Assembly (NCBI GenBank): GCA_000469685.2
Contig: LS997565.1
Location: 23,637,272 to 23,701,271, forward strand
Reading direction: 5' to 3'
DNA: 64,000 bases
Source of the DNA: Haemonchus contortus
Taxonomy: Eukaryota > Nematoda > Chromadorea > Rhabditida > Trichostrongylidae
Below the pieces are notes generated by a model. It made no database searches. It was not told where the DNA came from and saw nothing but the letters and a program-made list of their open reading frames with translations. Made by a program: the position numbers and the translations under genes. Shown here one piece after another: positions 37,730 to 49,353 of this stretch. Position 1 is the first letter of the stretch. The number at the start of each line of letters is the position of its first letter.

Positions 37730-38170
37730 TTTATACCCTATTTACACCTTGTACCCCATTATGTTCCCGATTTCATTCGATTTCATAAAGGCATTCGATA
37801 TAGTGGACTACCAAGCGGTCTCAATAGTGAGTAACCATCATTCGGAGGTTATAGACGTGAGCGACAGACATTCCCAACTGCCACTTCGATACCAATGTGT
37901 CAAATACCACCGTTTCTTTAGAATTGGGGGTTAGGAAATCAGACGAGGTTATGCCTTCTCATCCTCTCTGTTACCCTGGGCGGCGTCAGACTTGTAAGCA
38001 CATCGTTGCCTTCATCGTTGGATAACGAAGACATTAGGCTGGATACATTACTTCTTTCAACGATTGTCGCATGACAACTTGCGATGAGTGAGGAGGCGAT
38101 ATATGCCCAAACCCAGATGGTGAGGAAGTTGTTCGACCTGCCACTGCGGCCGATCATGGAGATCGTATCG
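37730..38170 (+). mobile_element. LINE reverse-transcriptase fragment
   Basis: The frame at 37707-37934 contains FDFIKAFDIVDYQAV (about 37777-37821), the shape of motif A of the LINE reverse-transcriptase palm, with the catalytic aspartate in the KAFD context. About 45 codons later a GVR-type stretch (near 37926) resembles the next conserved block (GVRQGD in active elements) but is mutated and frameshifted. It is a dead fragment; its ends are uncertain. Confidence 0.5.
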
Positions 38171-39140
38171 ATGTTTTCCCCACAATCCTACGACCACCTT
38201 CATAGAACGAACTCCAAGTTATGGCAGAAACCTCGGGTGATCTGAATGTTCAGCCCTGATTTCCTGCTCGAAAACCTCTCTAACGTTTTTTAGAATTTCC
38301 GGCGTAATGATGTTGTTCTAACCGTGAATCGGCTAGTTAACTCAAAGTAACCCTGCTGTGCTCAAGCAAATGGTGAATTTCTGAAAAGTGGGGGTTTTCG
38401 AGAGAATGGATTTTGAACTTGGCACTTTCCGTCTTCACGTCGTTTTCCTTAAATTTGTTATGATGCTGGAACATTCAACATCTGCGTGATGAGGTTGTTA
38501 TGCCGATCCGAACATGTTTTCGAAATGTGAAAGCAAAGGAGTAAGCACGGAAGTGCGTAAAGAAAACATCAGACTCTATGCCGACTTCAAAAATTAGGGG
38601 AATTTGCTCTCAAAAACGAGCCGACTGTGAGATCTGCAGTGCGTAGCCCGTATGCTAATTGTTATGATCATTATAATCATAAGTCACTGAAATACTTCGG
38701 CCACTCAAGGCTTTTGGGTGAAGCACTTTATTAAAGTAACGGCCTACCGTAACAACGTAATCGTGATCTTCAGAGACCAGATTCCAGTTTTGTAGCAGAT
38801 AGAATCTGCTGCTCCACAGGCCCCCGTCAGTAGCAAAACACAGACAGCGGATGCCATCCGCTCTGAAGACGGAGCCTAGTCCCTGTAGATGCGATTACAT
38901 CGAAAGGTTACGCGGTTAATTTAATAATGTGTTCCACCTTATAGTCTCGAACGGCAAAAGAATTACAACAGCAAACGACAACGACGAGGTTAAAGCAAGA
39001 GAGAAGTTGGAAGTTAATATCACGAGTATTTTTATATGTACGATCACTCATTAGTGATTGATAGTGTTCCTAACCATGAGTCACAACTCGCACTGTCATG
39101 CTAAGGTCAAAGAAAATATAATCTGCAGCACTCGTCGTCC
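38171..39140. other. no gene recognised
   Basis: Only short frames are present. The tract next to the RTE relic (39145-39180) is a simple ATTT-rich run that could be the tail of that element, since RTE elements end in short tandem repeats. Confidence 0.35.
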
Positions 39141-39149
39141 CGCTATCAT

Positions 39150-40330
39150 TTATTTACTTACTATTTATTTATAACAGGCTCCAGTAACGTCTCCTTTCTT
39201 CCCTGTCGCGAGCCGGTAGAACCTCCAGTGAGGGAGCAGTCAGTAACCGTCCTGGTCTAACTGTCATCGCAATACCGAATAATGTGCCCGGCCCACTTGA
39301 TTTTTGATTCCTTGATATGAGCACTGCATCCCTGGCCTTCTTTGACGTTGGCGGAGCTTGAAAATCCGGATTCCGATATGCTCTTGCGTGTATCGCGAAG
39401 TTCCGAGCATCGTCCTTTCCACAGAATGAATGACGCTGACTGTATGTTCATCTTGTTTTCGTAGAGTTCCAGCCTCCGTGGCTTACGTCAAAGCGAGAAA
39501 CCCCATTGTCAAAAAGGGAGCGCTGAGCCGGATGTTCTTTGTCTTCTCCACTACTCTATCCTCAATATCCTCGAATGCTCGTCGCAGTGCGCATTTCATT
39601 TTGCTCAACTACGGCGCTAGGACGTTCATCATGTTGACTTTCCGACCTAAATGCAACGGCATTCAGGACATTGTGTTCGTTCTGTTCAACGTAAAGGAAG
39701 CACAAGGAAGGTATAGATCCCTTTGTAATGAACATCGTCTTCGTTGGTTCTAGTTTTGGGCCGATCTCTTCAAAAGAGCTGTCAAAATCGACCAGCGCTT
39801 TTTCGATCGGCTCGATGTTAGGTGCAATCAGCACGATTAGTGTTCCCATTCCAAATGAGGCATGAAGTTAGTGAAAGTGACAAAGGAATATTAAACGAGA
39901 CTGTATGTCCTTCCGGAAACATCTTTCTCTGCACGTTGGCCCTGATTTCTCTGTAGAATGACCCAGTTTGCGGTCGAGAAGTTGTGCAGAGCTCACGAAA
40001 CACCATGATATACTGAATATGTACACCCTGATTACCTACGGCTTCAGTGACCCCTTCTGTCTCGAAGGTAACATAGGTATTCTTCAAATCTACCGAAGAC
40101 AGACATAGCGGCATCCTGTGCTTTTGCGTTACTCCGGTTAGTCTTGTGACAATGTGAATGTAATCGATTGTACTCGCTAGTCATAACATCACTTCCTAAA
40201 ATGGCAGAAAGTGCTGGCGGACAATGAGCTCTGGCTGAATATAGATAAATGCCAACTTTGCCGTCAGGAGATACAGAGAAGATGCTCAAGTTAATCAGCA
40301 TCGGGCAGTGCACGGACTCAATCGTGGAAT
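39150..40330 (-). mobile_element. RTE-type LINE relic, palm to C terminus
   Basis: Reading the minus strand from about 40160 downward gives, with frameshifts, MPLCLSSVDLKNTYVTFETEGV (motif A region), QGVHIQYI and a DIVLIA-like remnant of the catalytic D-D block (near 39840). It then gives a long thumb region and, at 39257-39330, KESKIKWAGHIIRYCDD, the hallmark near the end of strongylid RTE reverse transcriptases. It finishes with an RRRYW motif near 39190. The endonuclease half is missing, and the frame changes at least twice. Inactive. Confidence 0.8.
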
Positions 40331-40382
40331 GTTTTGGAAACCCATCGGAAAGGTACATGATGTCTGGAATTTAGTGAAGACC

Positions 40383-40930
40383 TAGGCGCTGACGGTAGCG
40401 TGGACTAGACTGTGAAAGCCCATATAAATGTGGCATGGCCAAAGTGGAAGGTATTCACTGTTATTCTCTGCGGCCGACAGTGCTGTGGAACTTTCAAACG
40501 TCCAACCGTGTCGACAAGTGGCAGGGCCTGCGATGCTCTTTGGCAATGAGTGCCGGTTCCTAGGCGAAAACTGTGAGGACAGCTTCACTCTGCTGGAAAA
40601 AGGATACTTCGATGGTACTGTGGTAGGAGGCGACGGGTCTGAATGAGAAACGAAGACTTCAGGATTTCATGCAAACAGCCGCTGTCTAGCTGAATATGGG
40701 AGAACAGCTCAAAACAATGGATCGGGCCGGTACCAAGAAGACCTCAGGATCATCCGAAATGGAAGGCTAGGTTCGAAGTTCGAGGCCCATGGTAGGCGAC
40801 CACGAGGAGTCCCGAAGAGGTGGCGGAACGTGATCAAGTAGTACTTCGCCTAAGGCAAAAGGTAATGTTCGTAGAAGGAGGTGGAGACGGCTGATAAGAA
40901 TAGCTGCTGCTGAGAAGAAAAAGAAGATGA
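40383..40930 (+). mobile_element. second LINE relic, C-terminal part
   Basis: It lies about 50 bases from the RTE relic and points the other way. In changing frames it shows HINVAWPKWK (40415-40445), a RILRWYCG stretch, RNED, then GRRPRGVPKRW (40790-40822). It ends with RRRWRRLIRIAAAEKKKKM (about 40875-40930). These are the conserved C-terminal landmarks of another RTE-like family of strongylid nematodes. The catalytic palm is absent. Confidence 0.75.
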
Positions 40931-40935
40931 GTTTG

Positions 40936-42664
40936 CTCGAGACCAAAATTTGCGTAGGTCATTCCTTCCGCCTCTTCATCTGCATCCATCCGAACCCGAC
41001 CCTTTCGACTTCTGAGCTCAATGTACAAATCCAACCATGTTTCGCAAGTATTCGTATCACAATTAGTGACCACTGTGGCGAGGAATATTGTTACTGCAAG
41101 CATTATTTATGTTCAAATCTTCTGCTTCTGTAAGAAACTGAGGTCCTATACAAATGCTCACCCATATCTCACGGCCACAGCGGTAATTCGACAATGGTCC
41201 ATTCCCTGTGCTCCGCTACTCGATGCTTCATTTCATCAACGCGCTCTATGTGAGCAGGTACAATGGCCTTTCCTTGTATCCATTCTTCCTTCCTTGAACA
41301 CTAATATTCATATTTTCGGAATTACGTTAGAGAAACGGTAGGCCTTGCAAATGTTGTTCCAGCTCATTTTGAAATTGCGCAGCAAGTTTTCCTCCTACGA
41401 AGCCCCATTCGAGAACTCCGCGTTGAATTCGTCTGCTCATGTTTCTTCCAATTTTGAAAGGTTTTCTTCCGCAGTCATGCCGTCGAAATCGGGCAGTGAC
41501 GTAACTAAATGTATTAGCATCCGATTGAAATGATGTTGGTGATGCCAGCGTCCATTCCAATGTCTTTCAGTGAGATGACCATAAGTTCCACAACGATTCT
41601 CAGGAACATCAGCAAAGGTTCAGGCAGTTAATTGAATTCCTATTGAACTACTACTTTTTTCGGTCGCAAAATCACCGCCACTACAAAAAAAGTTGGATGC
41701 ATCCAGATTTTTGTTTAAAAATCAAATGATTCTGCTCCCATCCTTATTTGAAATGGGTTGACCAATTCATCGGTTGATTCTGTCATTTGAGGCTTTCTCT
41801 CAGACGAACGAACTCTTACTTGCCTAGTCTGAGCAACTGAAAAAGGTCGTGAGAACCTAGAAGGATAGTTTATGAGAGCCTAAAAGATTAGTTATGGAAT
41901 GCTGTGAAGACGATATGCAATCAAAACGTAGCCTATGCTTTCGAGGAAGGAGTCACTACAGATGATTTTTTTTTCTGTCGTGGAAAGATGTAGAACTTTT
42001 CCAGTAATCCCATATGTTATTGCAAAGGAGTTGCTCGAAGCTTTCGTATTAATACATCGTTTTCCGGTGATCTCTACGTTTAGCTTCGTCGTAGGTTCCA
42101 TCTTCACATTAATGACCTTTGCGAATCATAGACACTGAGTGGGAGGAAAGAGGAGGTGTTCGATCTTTCGTAAAGCTGGGCCCGCCCCTGCCATCCAGTG
42201 CTCTAGTATAATAGCGTCCTCAATTTACACATTACCTCTCTGATTCACTGCTATTTCGCGACGACGAGTGCATTCCGGAAAAAGAGTGCCAAAAAATGCT
42301 TAGCCATCCCGTCTTGCTTACATCAATCTCATCATTCGCAATACAGGATCACTAGAAATCAAGTTCGCATAAAAAGCTCAAAAACCTTTATTTGCTCATA
42401 AACATTCAGAATGATCCTTTGCTCAACAATAGTCCAAGGTAATACATAATTATGAAGAATCTAGGAAGTCAACCTGAGTTAATCTAACCGATGAAACCTA
42501 ATTTCCTGAATCGCTCCAACTTTAATCAATTTTCTTGGCGAAGTGAATAGTTCTCTGTTAGGTTAAGTTGCTCTCCCATCGAGCTCTGAATTGAGAAGCC
42601 CATCAGATTTGGACCAGAGCTCTTCGCAAGCCACTAATCCTGCCTCAAAAAAGTGATTACTGGT
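40936..42664. other. no gene recognised
   Basis: Frames up to about 106 codons (41021-41341, +) have no recognised identity, and no repeat from elsewhere in the window is visible. Confidence 0.4.
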
Positions 42665-42751
42665 CTCCAGAAAGACATCGCTCTTCTACTCTATGGACTG
42701 GAGCTCAATGCCTCAGAGAGATAGGGTCGAAATGGCTTTGTTTGTAGGGCT
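42665..42751 (+). repeat. 87-bp direct repeat, copy 1
   Basis: It matches 43476-43562 at all but about six positions and has the same orientation. A looser match upstream (near 42355-42400 against 43300-43343) suggests that the duplicated unit was originally larger. Confidence 0.85.
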
Positions 42752-43001
42752 CCGCAGTTTTTCTCAAAGTATCTTCTTGTTGGAACATCGCGTTAACTTT
42801 CATATTTCTGCCGATAAAAAGGGCCGACATTTTACCTGAGACACTAAACATCGCCATTAAACTTTCATGAAACAGAATGTGTAACTGGGGTGGGCGAAGT
42901 GATTCTAATTTTAGCCTCTTAGGTCATGAATGCATTTTCACGAGATCCAGGGACGTCGTCAACTACTTGAATGCTCTTGAAAAATTTTCGTAATTTCTGT
43001 T

Positions 43002-43285
43002 TTATTCTCCCGATTTTGCTTTGCTTGGTCGAGAATGGCTTCCGACAGGCGATAACTATGAAATCCATGTTCATTGAACTTCCGAAAGAATTTCTGGCAT
43101 CCGTTGTGGATTAACATTTCGTTTTTGCCCACTTACAACTATCTTTCGAACACGTTTTTGCTCCTTCCATTGCTATGCAGGCTTTGAACAGCTCCCAAAG
43201 GGGCTGAGAGTCTCGAAATATCACTGGCCTCGTCATCCCATTGTGATACTGGCAAGTCTTCGTCATAGCCTGGAAAACTGTTTTT
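43002..43285 (-). other. candidate minus-strand exon followed by a polyadenylation signal
   Basis: On the minus strand, an acceptor GCTTTGCAG (ending at 43286) is followed by two open frames. One reads KNSFPGYDEDLPVSQWDDEA and stops after 48 codons (TAG at 43141-43139), with AATAAA near 43007-43002. The other stays open to a perfect GTAAGT donor just after 43136. Either would make a reasonable exon, but only one can be real and I recognise neither protein. No partner exon is identified. Confidence 0.25.
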
Positions 43286-43475
43286 CTGCAAAGCATCAAT
43301 TAGCAATAAGTTCGCATAAATGCTTTACATATTTATTGAGTCACGCCTGTTTATGTCAGATGCCACGAGTCACGTGAGGGTATCCCCTCCCTGTATATAT
43401 GAGTAGTGTTCTAGTGAGGTAAATTACCTCTCTATTTATGGGTTAGGTGATGCTTTATTTCCAACATAAATACCT

Positions 43476-43562
43476 CTCCAGAAAGGCATCGTTCTTCTGC
43501 TCCATGGACTGGAGCTCAACGCCTCAGAGAGATAGGGTCGAAATAGCTTTGTTTGTAGGGCT
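43476..43562 (+). repeat. 87-bp direct repeat, copy 2
   Basis: Partner of 42665-42751. It is followed at 43561-43612 by two tandem units starting CTACCGGAACCG. Confidence 0.85.
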
Positions 43563-43848
43563 ACCGGAACCGCTCAACATACAAATACCCTACCGGAACC
43601 GCCCGACATACTGTCGTTCGAAATATCATCTCGATCAAATTATAAATGACTTTTTGGTAGTAAGGTGCCTAAGCCGTCTCATTGATAGCCCAGACCACGT
43701 TTTTCAGTGTAGGCTTCAAGCAGGTGTATTGAATTCTCCTTTCAGGGATGCCCCCTCCCCTCCTCCCTAACCCTGTCGGACTTCGTTTTTCGATAAGGTG
43801 AGACGCCTTATTAGTCTTTTGAGATAATCATCCTCTTACAGGAATGCT

Positions 43849-43860
43849 CCCCCCCCCCCC
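43849..43860. repeat. C12 homopolymer run
   Basis: Twelve consecutive C residues in a pyrimidine-rich tract. The length may be affected by sequencing or assembly error. Confidence 0.8.
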
Positions 43861-43877
43861 ACTCACTCCCCTCCCCT

Positions 43878-43967
43878 TTCGAAGCTTGCATTCAGATTGT
43901 AAAGATGTTTGATTTGTATGAGCTAGTCTATACAATGATTCGTGATGGCCAGTCGATGATCAAACGG
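43878..43967 (-). mobile_element. truncated tRNA-derived SINE fragment
   Basis: Read on the minus strand it contains ATCGACTGGCCATCACGAATC, ATTGTATAGACTAG and ACAATCTGAATGCAAGC, which correspond to the central and 3' body of the SINE family. Both ends are missing. Confidence 0.65.
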
Positions 43968-43981
43968 GAGCGATTGTTCCC

Positions 43982-44415
43982 CTAGTCTGGAACAAGGCAG
44001 GCAAACTTGGACGGATTGAAGGACTGGTTGGGACGGTAGAGTACATATCCGGCAATTAATTCCCAGCCTATACGTCTCCGCAGCAAACCTCTGTCCTTTA
44101 GACTTTGGTTGCAGTGAACTTTAAAAACTTCAACCAATCCAAGACGTAACTGATTCTTACTATTATAATTTGGCCGGGAAACATCGAAAAGCTTGGTCTT
44201 TGCGAATTTAATGAACACATTTTTCAAATAACATTTCTAACGAGACGGCCTCTTCCATTCATTCTGGCACCATCAGTCAAATCATTGGAAAAGGCTCGGA
44301 TAAATCTATCTAAACAACTTTCAAAGTGATGGTGAACTTCATGGTCCATGTCAGACGAGGGTGACATATCCAAGAGCGGAACGATCGGCTGTCGTCGGAA
44401 TAATTCATCACTCAC
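43982..44415 (-). other. two overlapping minus-strand open frames, unknown
   Basis: A frame of 63 codons (44415-44224) is followed, with a four-base overlap of stop and start, by a frame of 81 codons (44227-43982). Both read as reasonable protein, but neither is recognised. They could be decayed coding sequence or chance frames. Confidence 0.2.
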
Positions 44416-44814
44416 TGCTCGTCGCTTTCAACATGATAGCAAAAAGTAATTAGAATGACTAAGAAGCGCTGAGCAAGACACCGTGATATCGGCTTCGTGC
44501 ATTCGACTTCCAGGCTCCGAAGAAGGCGATTCAGCCCATAAGTCAATCGTGAATAAAGATTGTTACCATGGCTGGAGGTTAGAATTGCTTCTCCGGGAGT
44601 ATCTTAAAGGCACGATAATTTTTAGGTCCTCATTTTAAGTTGAGAAGAGGAAGTGTTGATAGTGAGTAAAGCATCGGTGGCAAATAAAACGAGAAAATCG
44701 CATACTTCGCGAAGTTGTACGAGATTACCATGACGGAAATGGCATGGAAGGGGTATTCGGACAAAATTTCAGTTGTTACAATTGCTCGAAGAGCTGACAA
44801 CATCAAGTCAAAAT

Positions 44815-45082
44815 TGTCTAAAACTGCCTTCCACTTTCCCATGGGTCATGACAAGTTGTTTGAACCTTCAGCATGGGATTCCCGGAGATAGTGCAACTTC
44901 TACAATGCCGTTGAGACTCGTCCGCTGTTCGTGTGGCATTCCACATGATTCGATGTTTGGCCTCTTATTGTGCCCTATTCGAGACGATTCTCAACTTGAC
45001 ATCGCCACGAATGGTATCAAGAGCGACCTCGAATTCATCCCATGGGGGAAATCTCAGGAACCATTTTTTTCGTGAACTGTGC
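44815..45082 (+). repeat. dispersed repeat, copy 1
   Basis: It shares a diverged alignment with 54805-55040: ACTGCCTTCCAC, CCATGGGTCAT and AGTTGTTTGA in the same order, and a similar right end (CGTGAACTGTGC against CGTGAGCTGTGC). Class unknown. Confidence 0.6.
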
Positions 45083-47065
45083 CTTTAAGCGGAGTAGGTA
45101 GAAAATGAACTTTGAGTGTATCTAATTCTGACTGCCTTCCATGGGTGAGTGCTAATGCACTCGCCCAAAATAAACTTCCCCTAATCAGGTTAATGTTAAT
45201 CTAGCTGCATACATTTACTATAGCCACGTCGCTTAAGACCTAGAAACTCTACTTGATCATGCTCCAACTTCCTTACTTCACGGAGAACAAAAGCGTCAAC
45301 GTTCTACAAGAATGCCCATAAAAATGTTTCGTGAACATTTTTCAAGTTTTTACCAAATTATTTGAAAAGAATCTTATCAATTTTCAATAATATTCTTCTG
45401 GCAGTTCACTGGGCAAGAGAATCAAATCAAGAGTTTCCCCCAAAAACCCCGATAAAAAATCTTCATCAATGTTCAACTATAAATATAGAAAATCTAGCTA
45501 TTTATTGAGGGGACCAGCTACCAACCAATCCCAACGACAGTCTGCTTGGTTCCAGCTGAACGTGAGATCGAGCGTGTGGAAGGGCTGCGACGTTCATAAA
45601 TCCTAGGAAAGTGGGAATCTATTCATTCAATATGGTGGAATGCCAAGTGCGAAGTAGCAGTGCCTATTTACGTTGATGTATGAGAGCCTAGGATAAGTAA
45701 GCTGAGGATGAGCTGGAAGCCTTTGAATTGCCGTATGGGATCAAAACTTATGGATGGGGAAAGAGTGTAGTTCTCACCTGTGAGATTGAACCCCCTTTTT
45801 TGAGCACAGGTACTTGGGAGGTAAACAGAGAGGGGATTGAGTAGCGGTATGTATCGAGTTACAGAGGCAGAAATCAAATCAACCAACTGGGTGGACTTTT
45901 GTTAATTGACATAGTTAGGAGGTTTTTTCGGGAGAAGAGGATGTGTTTGTTAGTACGAACGCTCTTGAGAGGGCAAGTCTTATTTGATTTCGACTTTTTC
46001 AAGCCATGCCTCGAGCAAAGCGGCCGAAACGGCTGACTGAACTCGTCAGTGTCACAAGTCCAACTTAGGCTGCTCACTCCATGGATTCAGTAGATCTTTG
46101 TTCACTCCATAAATTGCCAGTTTTTCAATTGTATGAATGTAGCAATCGAATTCTCTGCAGTTTTCAATTCAGGCCAATTGAAGTTTTCAAAGATGACCCA
46201 TTAGAATTCAGGCGGGGCGAAATTTCCGAAGAGCACCTTTTCGATTTGAGTGGAAGGAGACGAGAGATGACCTGACAGTCATAAGGTAGTAGCCACGCCT
46301 TCACTCTTGCTCAATCCAGATCAGTAACTGAGCTGTTGTGTGTACCATGTCAGAGTGTAGGTTTGAACTCCATTTATTTACAAGGGAACCAAGCCATGAA
46401 TATATTTGTTGGCCTCGAATCGAACTTTTACGGCACTTCCTCTACACCATTCACGGTAAATTCCTGATCTCCTCGGAATCAGTGGTGTTCATGTGAAGAG
46501 GTCCGAAGCAAGCTGCTTACCTGCCAGCTCTCTAATCTTTTCATTTTTCCTTCCCTTTTTGGTCAATCGTTCGTCGAAATCATCTACATGGTCATATAAA
46601 GTACGCCCTGAAGAAGTTCCCACTTCTCGGAAAACTCATACCTTTGCATCCTTCTTCGAAACCTAAAACGTACTCATTTATTTTGAATGTAGAGCCTGAA
46701 TGCGTAGTGATGATTTGCGTTGATTCAAAATGGTGTATGAAAGGCTTGTGCATTGAATTCGAAGAAAAAAGTGACGTCTTGACGTTTATGAATTTCACTG
46801 AGACGGCCTTCTTGAGGCGTCATCAACATTTTTGAATGTCTTTCTCACGTATCTAGTAATCTAAATCATAGGGAAGAATTCTTGCTACCTGCTTCTTTCT
46901 ACATAGCTACGCGAACTTCTGATGTGCGATATCTGCGGCATTGTCGATTCCTCTGTCGACATTCGGACCTATCTGTCCATTCTTAAGGAATTGTAGGGAG
47001 GGACCGACTGCCGATTGCCAACATAACTCGGTATCTGTCCAACATGATGTCATAAAATGGTAAAC
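45083..47065. other. no gene recognised
   Basis: Only chance-length frames are present; I see no conserved domain or shared repeat. Confidence 0.45.
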
Positions 47066-47307
47066 GATAAAGTCTTTAGGTGTTTATAAATCCCGTCGAG
47101 GGATGCCCCACGCACTCGACTACCACTCATAACCGTAGTTGCGTAATGAATGCGTATGTGGTCTACACAATGACTTCCGGTAACCAGCCGGTGTACAAGT
47201 CAGCGCATTCATCCTCCCAGACGAGTCTAGTATCAATTAATGACCCCGGAGAGAGGCAAGGTTTGATGACCGAACCCATGACCATGCGTGTGACCGCCTC
47301 CTCCTCC
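47066..47307 (-). mobile_element. tRNA-derived SINE copy
   Basis: The minus strand carries GGAGGAGGAGGCGG-TCACACGCATGGTCATGGG at the head, then the conserved body and TCGACGGGATTTATAAAC at the end. The flanks hold the similar ten-mers ATGATGTCAT (about 47044) and ATAATGTCAT (about 47308), a possible worn target duplication. It lies head to head with the copy at 47336. Confidence 0.85.
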
Positions 47308-47335
47308 ATAATGTCATGACTGGGACTACTCCTAC

Positions 47336-47632
47336 GGTGCGTGGGGCGGAGCGGGAAAGGACGCACTACCGCACTACCACCAGGAATGGTCCAGGAACCA
47401 TCCAGGATCGATATTCGCTCGAAGTAACCAAGCTTTCCATCCTTCCGAGGTTCAACTGATAGCAGCATCGCTTGGAGAATAAAAACACTGACTTGTACAT
47501 CGACTGGAAACCGCACAGGATTGTATAAGTCATACACCAAATCAAGATGCCACTACGATTGGATATAAATTGAAGGCGTGGGCCCATTGTGAAAACGGAC
47601 TGGATTAACGACAAAGGCTTCAGACCCTCCCA
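47336..47632 (+). mobile_element. tRNA-derived SINE copy, diverged
   Basis: The head is changed, but GGATCGATA, CCAAGCTTTCCATCC, AAAACACTGACTTGTACATCG, GCCACTACGATT and the GGACTGGATTAACGAC end follow in family order. It is separated from the minus-strand copy by only about 30 bases. Confidence 0.85.
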
Positions 47633-47783
47633 ATGTGCTTCATGTGCACAGACGCCCCCGGTAAAAATAACCTAATCAAGCTTCATACATATTCATGACA
47701 TGACTTACTAATATGTTAATCATCATTCATAAAAACCTTCTGAAACCATTTCTATGCTAACTGGAAAAAGCACTTACGATGAC

Positions 47784-47892
47784 GAGAGCAAGCGGGGTAT
47801 CGGTAGTGTAGGAAGATGAAGAGCGTGGCCACGCGAAGCGCAGACAGGGTTCCAGTCCCGTTCTCTGCCAAAGTTTTGCTCATAACTCGCCA
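47784..47892 (+). repeat. second tRNA-like repeat, copy a
   Basis: The unit reads TCGGTAGTGTAGGAAGATG, then a B-box-like GGTTCCAGTCCCG (47838 on), then CTCATAACTCGCC. It matches 48070-48188 in the same orientation at moderate identity. The layout suggests another tRNA-derived short repeat, distinct from the main SINE. Confidence 0.55.
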
Positions 47893-48038
47893 ACCCTATG
47901 AGACATTCGCATCACTTACTGCTGCGAAATAACAGCAGTCAACAGAAAACATTGTGTCACAGCAATTTACAACAAAAGCAGCTTACAGCTTCACGCTCAA
48001 ATGCCGATGTTGGCTGACCAGCTCACAGCATCTCACAG

Positions 48039-48068
48039 CTTCTTGATGGCATAAAAGCCATCAAGAAG
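48039..48068. repeat. 12-bp stem hairpin
   Basis: CTTCTTGATGGC at 48039-48050 and its exact reverse complement at 48057-48068 enclose a six-base loop. A second small stem (GAGGCC/GGCCTC) follows immediately at 48071-48087. Confidence 0.8.
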
Positions 48069-48069
48069 G

Positions 48070-48188
48070 CGAGGCCAGAAGGGCCTCGGCAGTGTGAGGG
48101 ATGAAGAGCAGCCCTCCTGGTGCTCGGAATGCAAAATGAGTGAGAGTCTGGGCCTTGTCAAGACCCAAATCTTTGCTCAAAGCTAGCC
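48070..48188 (+). repeat. second tRNA-like repeat, copy b
   Basis: Direct partner of 47784-47892. It shares CTCGGCAGTGTGAGGGATGA, GAAGAGC and the TTTGCTCAAAGCTAGCC end. The B box is lost in this copy. Confidence 0.55.
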
Positions 48189-48269
48189 ATTTTTGTGAAG
48201 AACCATTCACTTAATTTTTTCATTCATTTTTCAAGTCTACCTATAGAAATATGAAAGGCTTTACGAATA

Positions 48270-48570
48270 GGATAAGTCTAAAGTCCTTCGGTCTCAATCA
48301 ATCCCGTCAGGGAGATGAGCCACGAATTCGACTCCCATTCCGAATCGTTCTGGCGGATTGAATGCATGTGTGGCCCATACAATAACTTGCGGTGGCCAGC
48401 TGATATACAAGTCAGTGCATTTATACTCCCAAGTGTGGTACCAATCATCTAACCCCGGAGGAATGGAAGGCCTGATTGGTGTGGGCGGTTATCGATCCGG
48501 GGGGATTCGAACTAGTAACCATGCGTGTGAGATAGGGTGCCACTTGTCTCTACACCACCTCTTCCCGGCT
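48270..48570 (-). mobile_element. tRNA-derived SINE copy
   Basis: On the minus strand the head reads GAGGTGGTGTAGAGACAAGTGG, followed by GGTTACTAGTTCGAATCCCC (altered B box) and the complete body to ACGGGATTGATTGAGACC, then a short TTATCC-like tail. Almost full length. Confidence 0.9.
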
Positions 48571-49353
48571 TTACACATTTGAACACATTTTAAAAAGCTG
48601 AACAAAAAATAAATGTTCCGACCAGTGCCACGACACTCAGAATGATTCATTTCGTAGGTCTAGTATCGCGCCATGCACAATGCTTGAGAGCAAAAATGGT
48701 ATTCGGTTGCGTCACTCTTTTCTAGTCAGTTTTATGAAAGTTTCAGCCATCTGCCATTATTTTTTCCTTGAACACTGTGTGGAAGATGCTGAAGTGCAAT
48801 AGCTCCTAGAGATCCTCGTTTCACCAAATTTCACGAAAGACTAGGCTCTAACTCGCTCGAAGGATCATTGCGCAGGGTTTATTCTGAAGGCGCATATCAT
48901 GATAAAGATGTTTCTGAGACTTCTCCGGGATAGAACTGTGGGTTCCAAAAACAGCACATGAGACGTAATCGGGTCGAAAATGACGTCGACAGGGAATCAT
49001 CAGGGCTCCAGAACCGATCTATCCGACGTGAACCCTCATAAGTCATGATGGCTTGCTGAGGCCGCACCATTCACGATGATGCGTTAGGACGCTTACGAAT
49101 AGTACGATTATGTGGGAGACACCAGAATGATTAGAGGCACTACAACTATTTTGGAGCTTTTTTTTTCTTGAAATCCGCCCCTTTTCGCATTTGCTTCAAC
49201 ATTTTTGCATATTCTGTGCCTCTACTTCCGTTTACTCCCTGACACCTACCCCAATTCCGTGATACCTCAAAATTGTCGTAAACTAAGCCTTTAAGATGCA
49301 AATTTCTCATGAATCTTCTTGATACGAAATATATCTCTGTACTCTAAATAAAT

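Noticed and set aside
43849..43860. Poly-C run as a regulatory G-quadruplex
   Set aside because: It is a single homopolymer without the spaced G/C tracts needed, and its length may be an assembly error.
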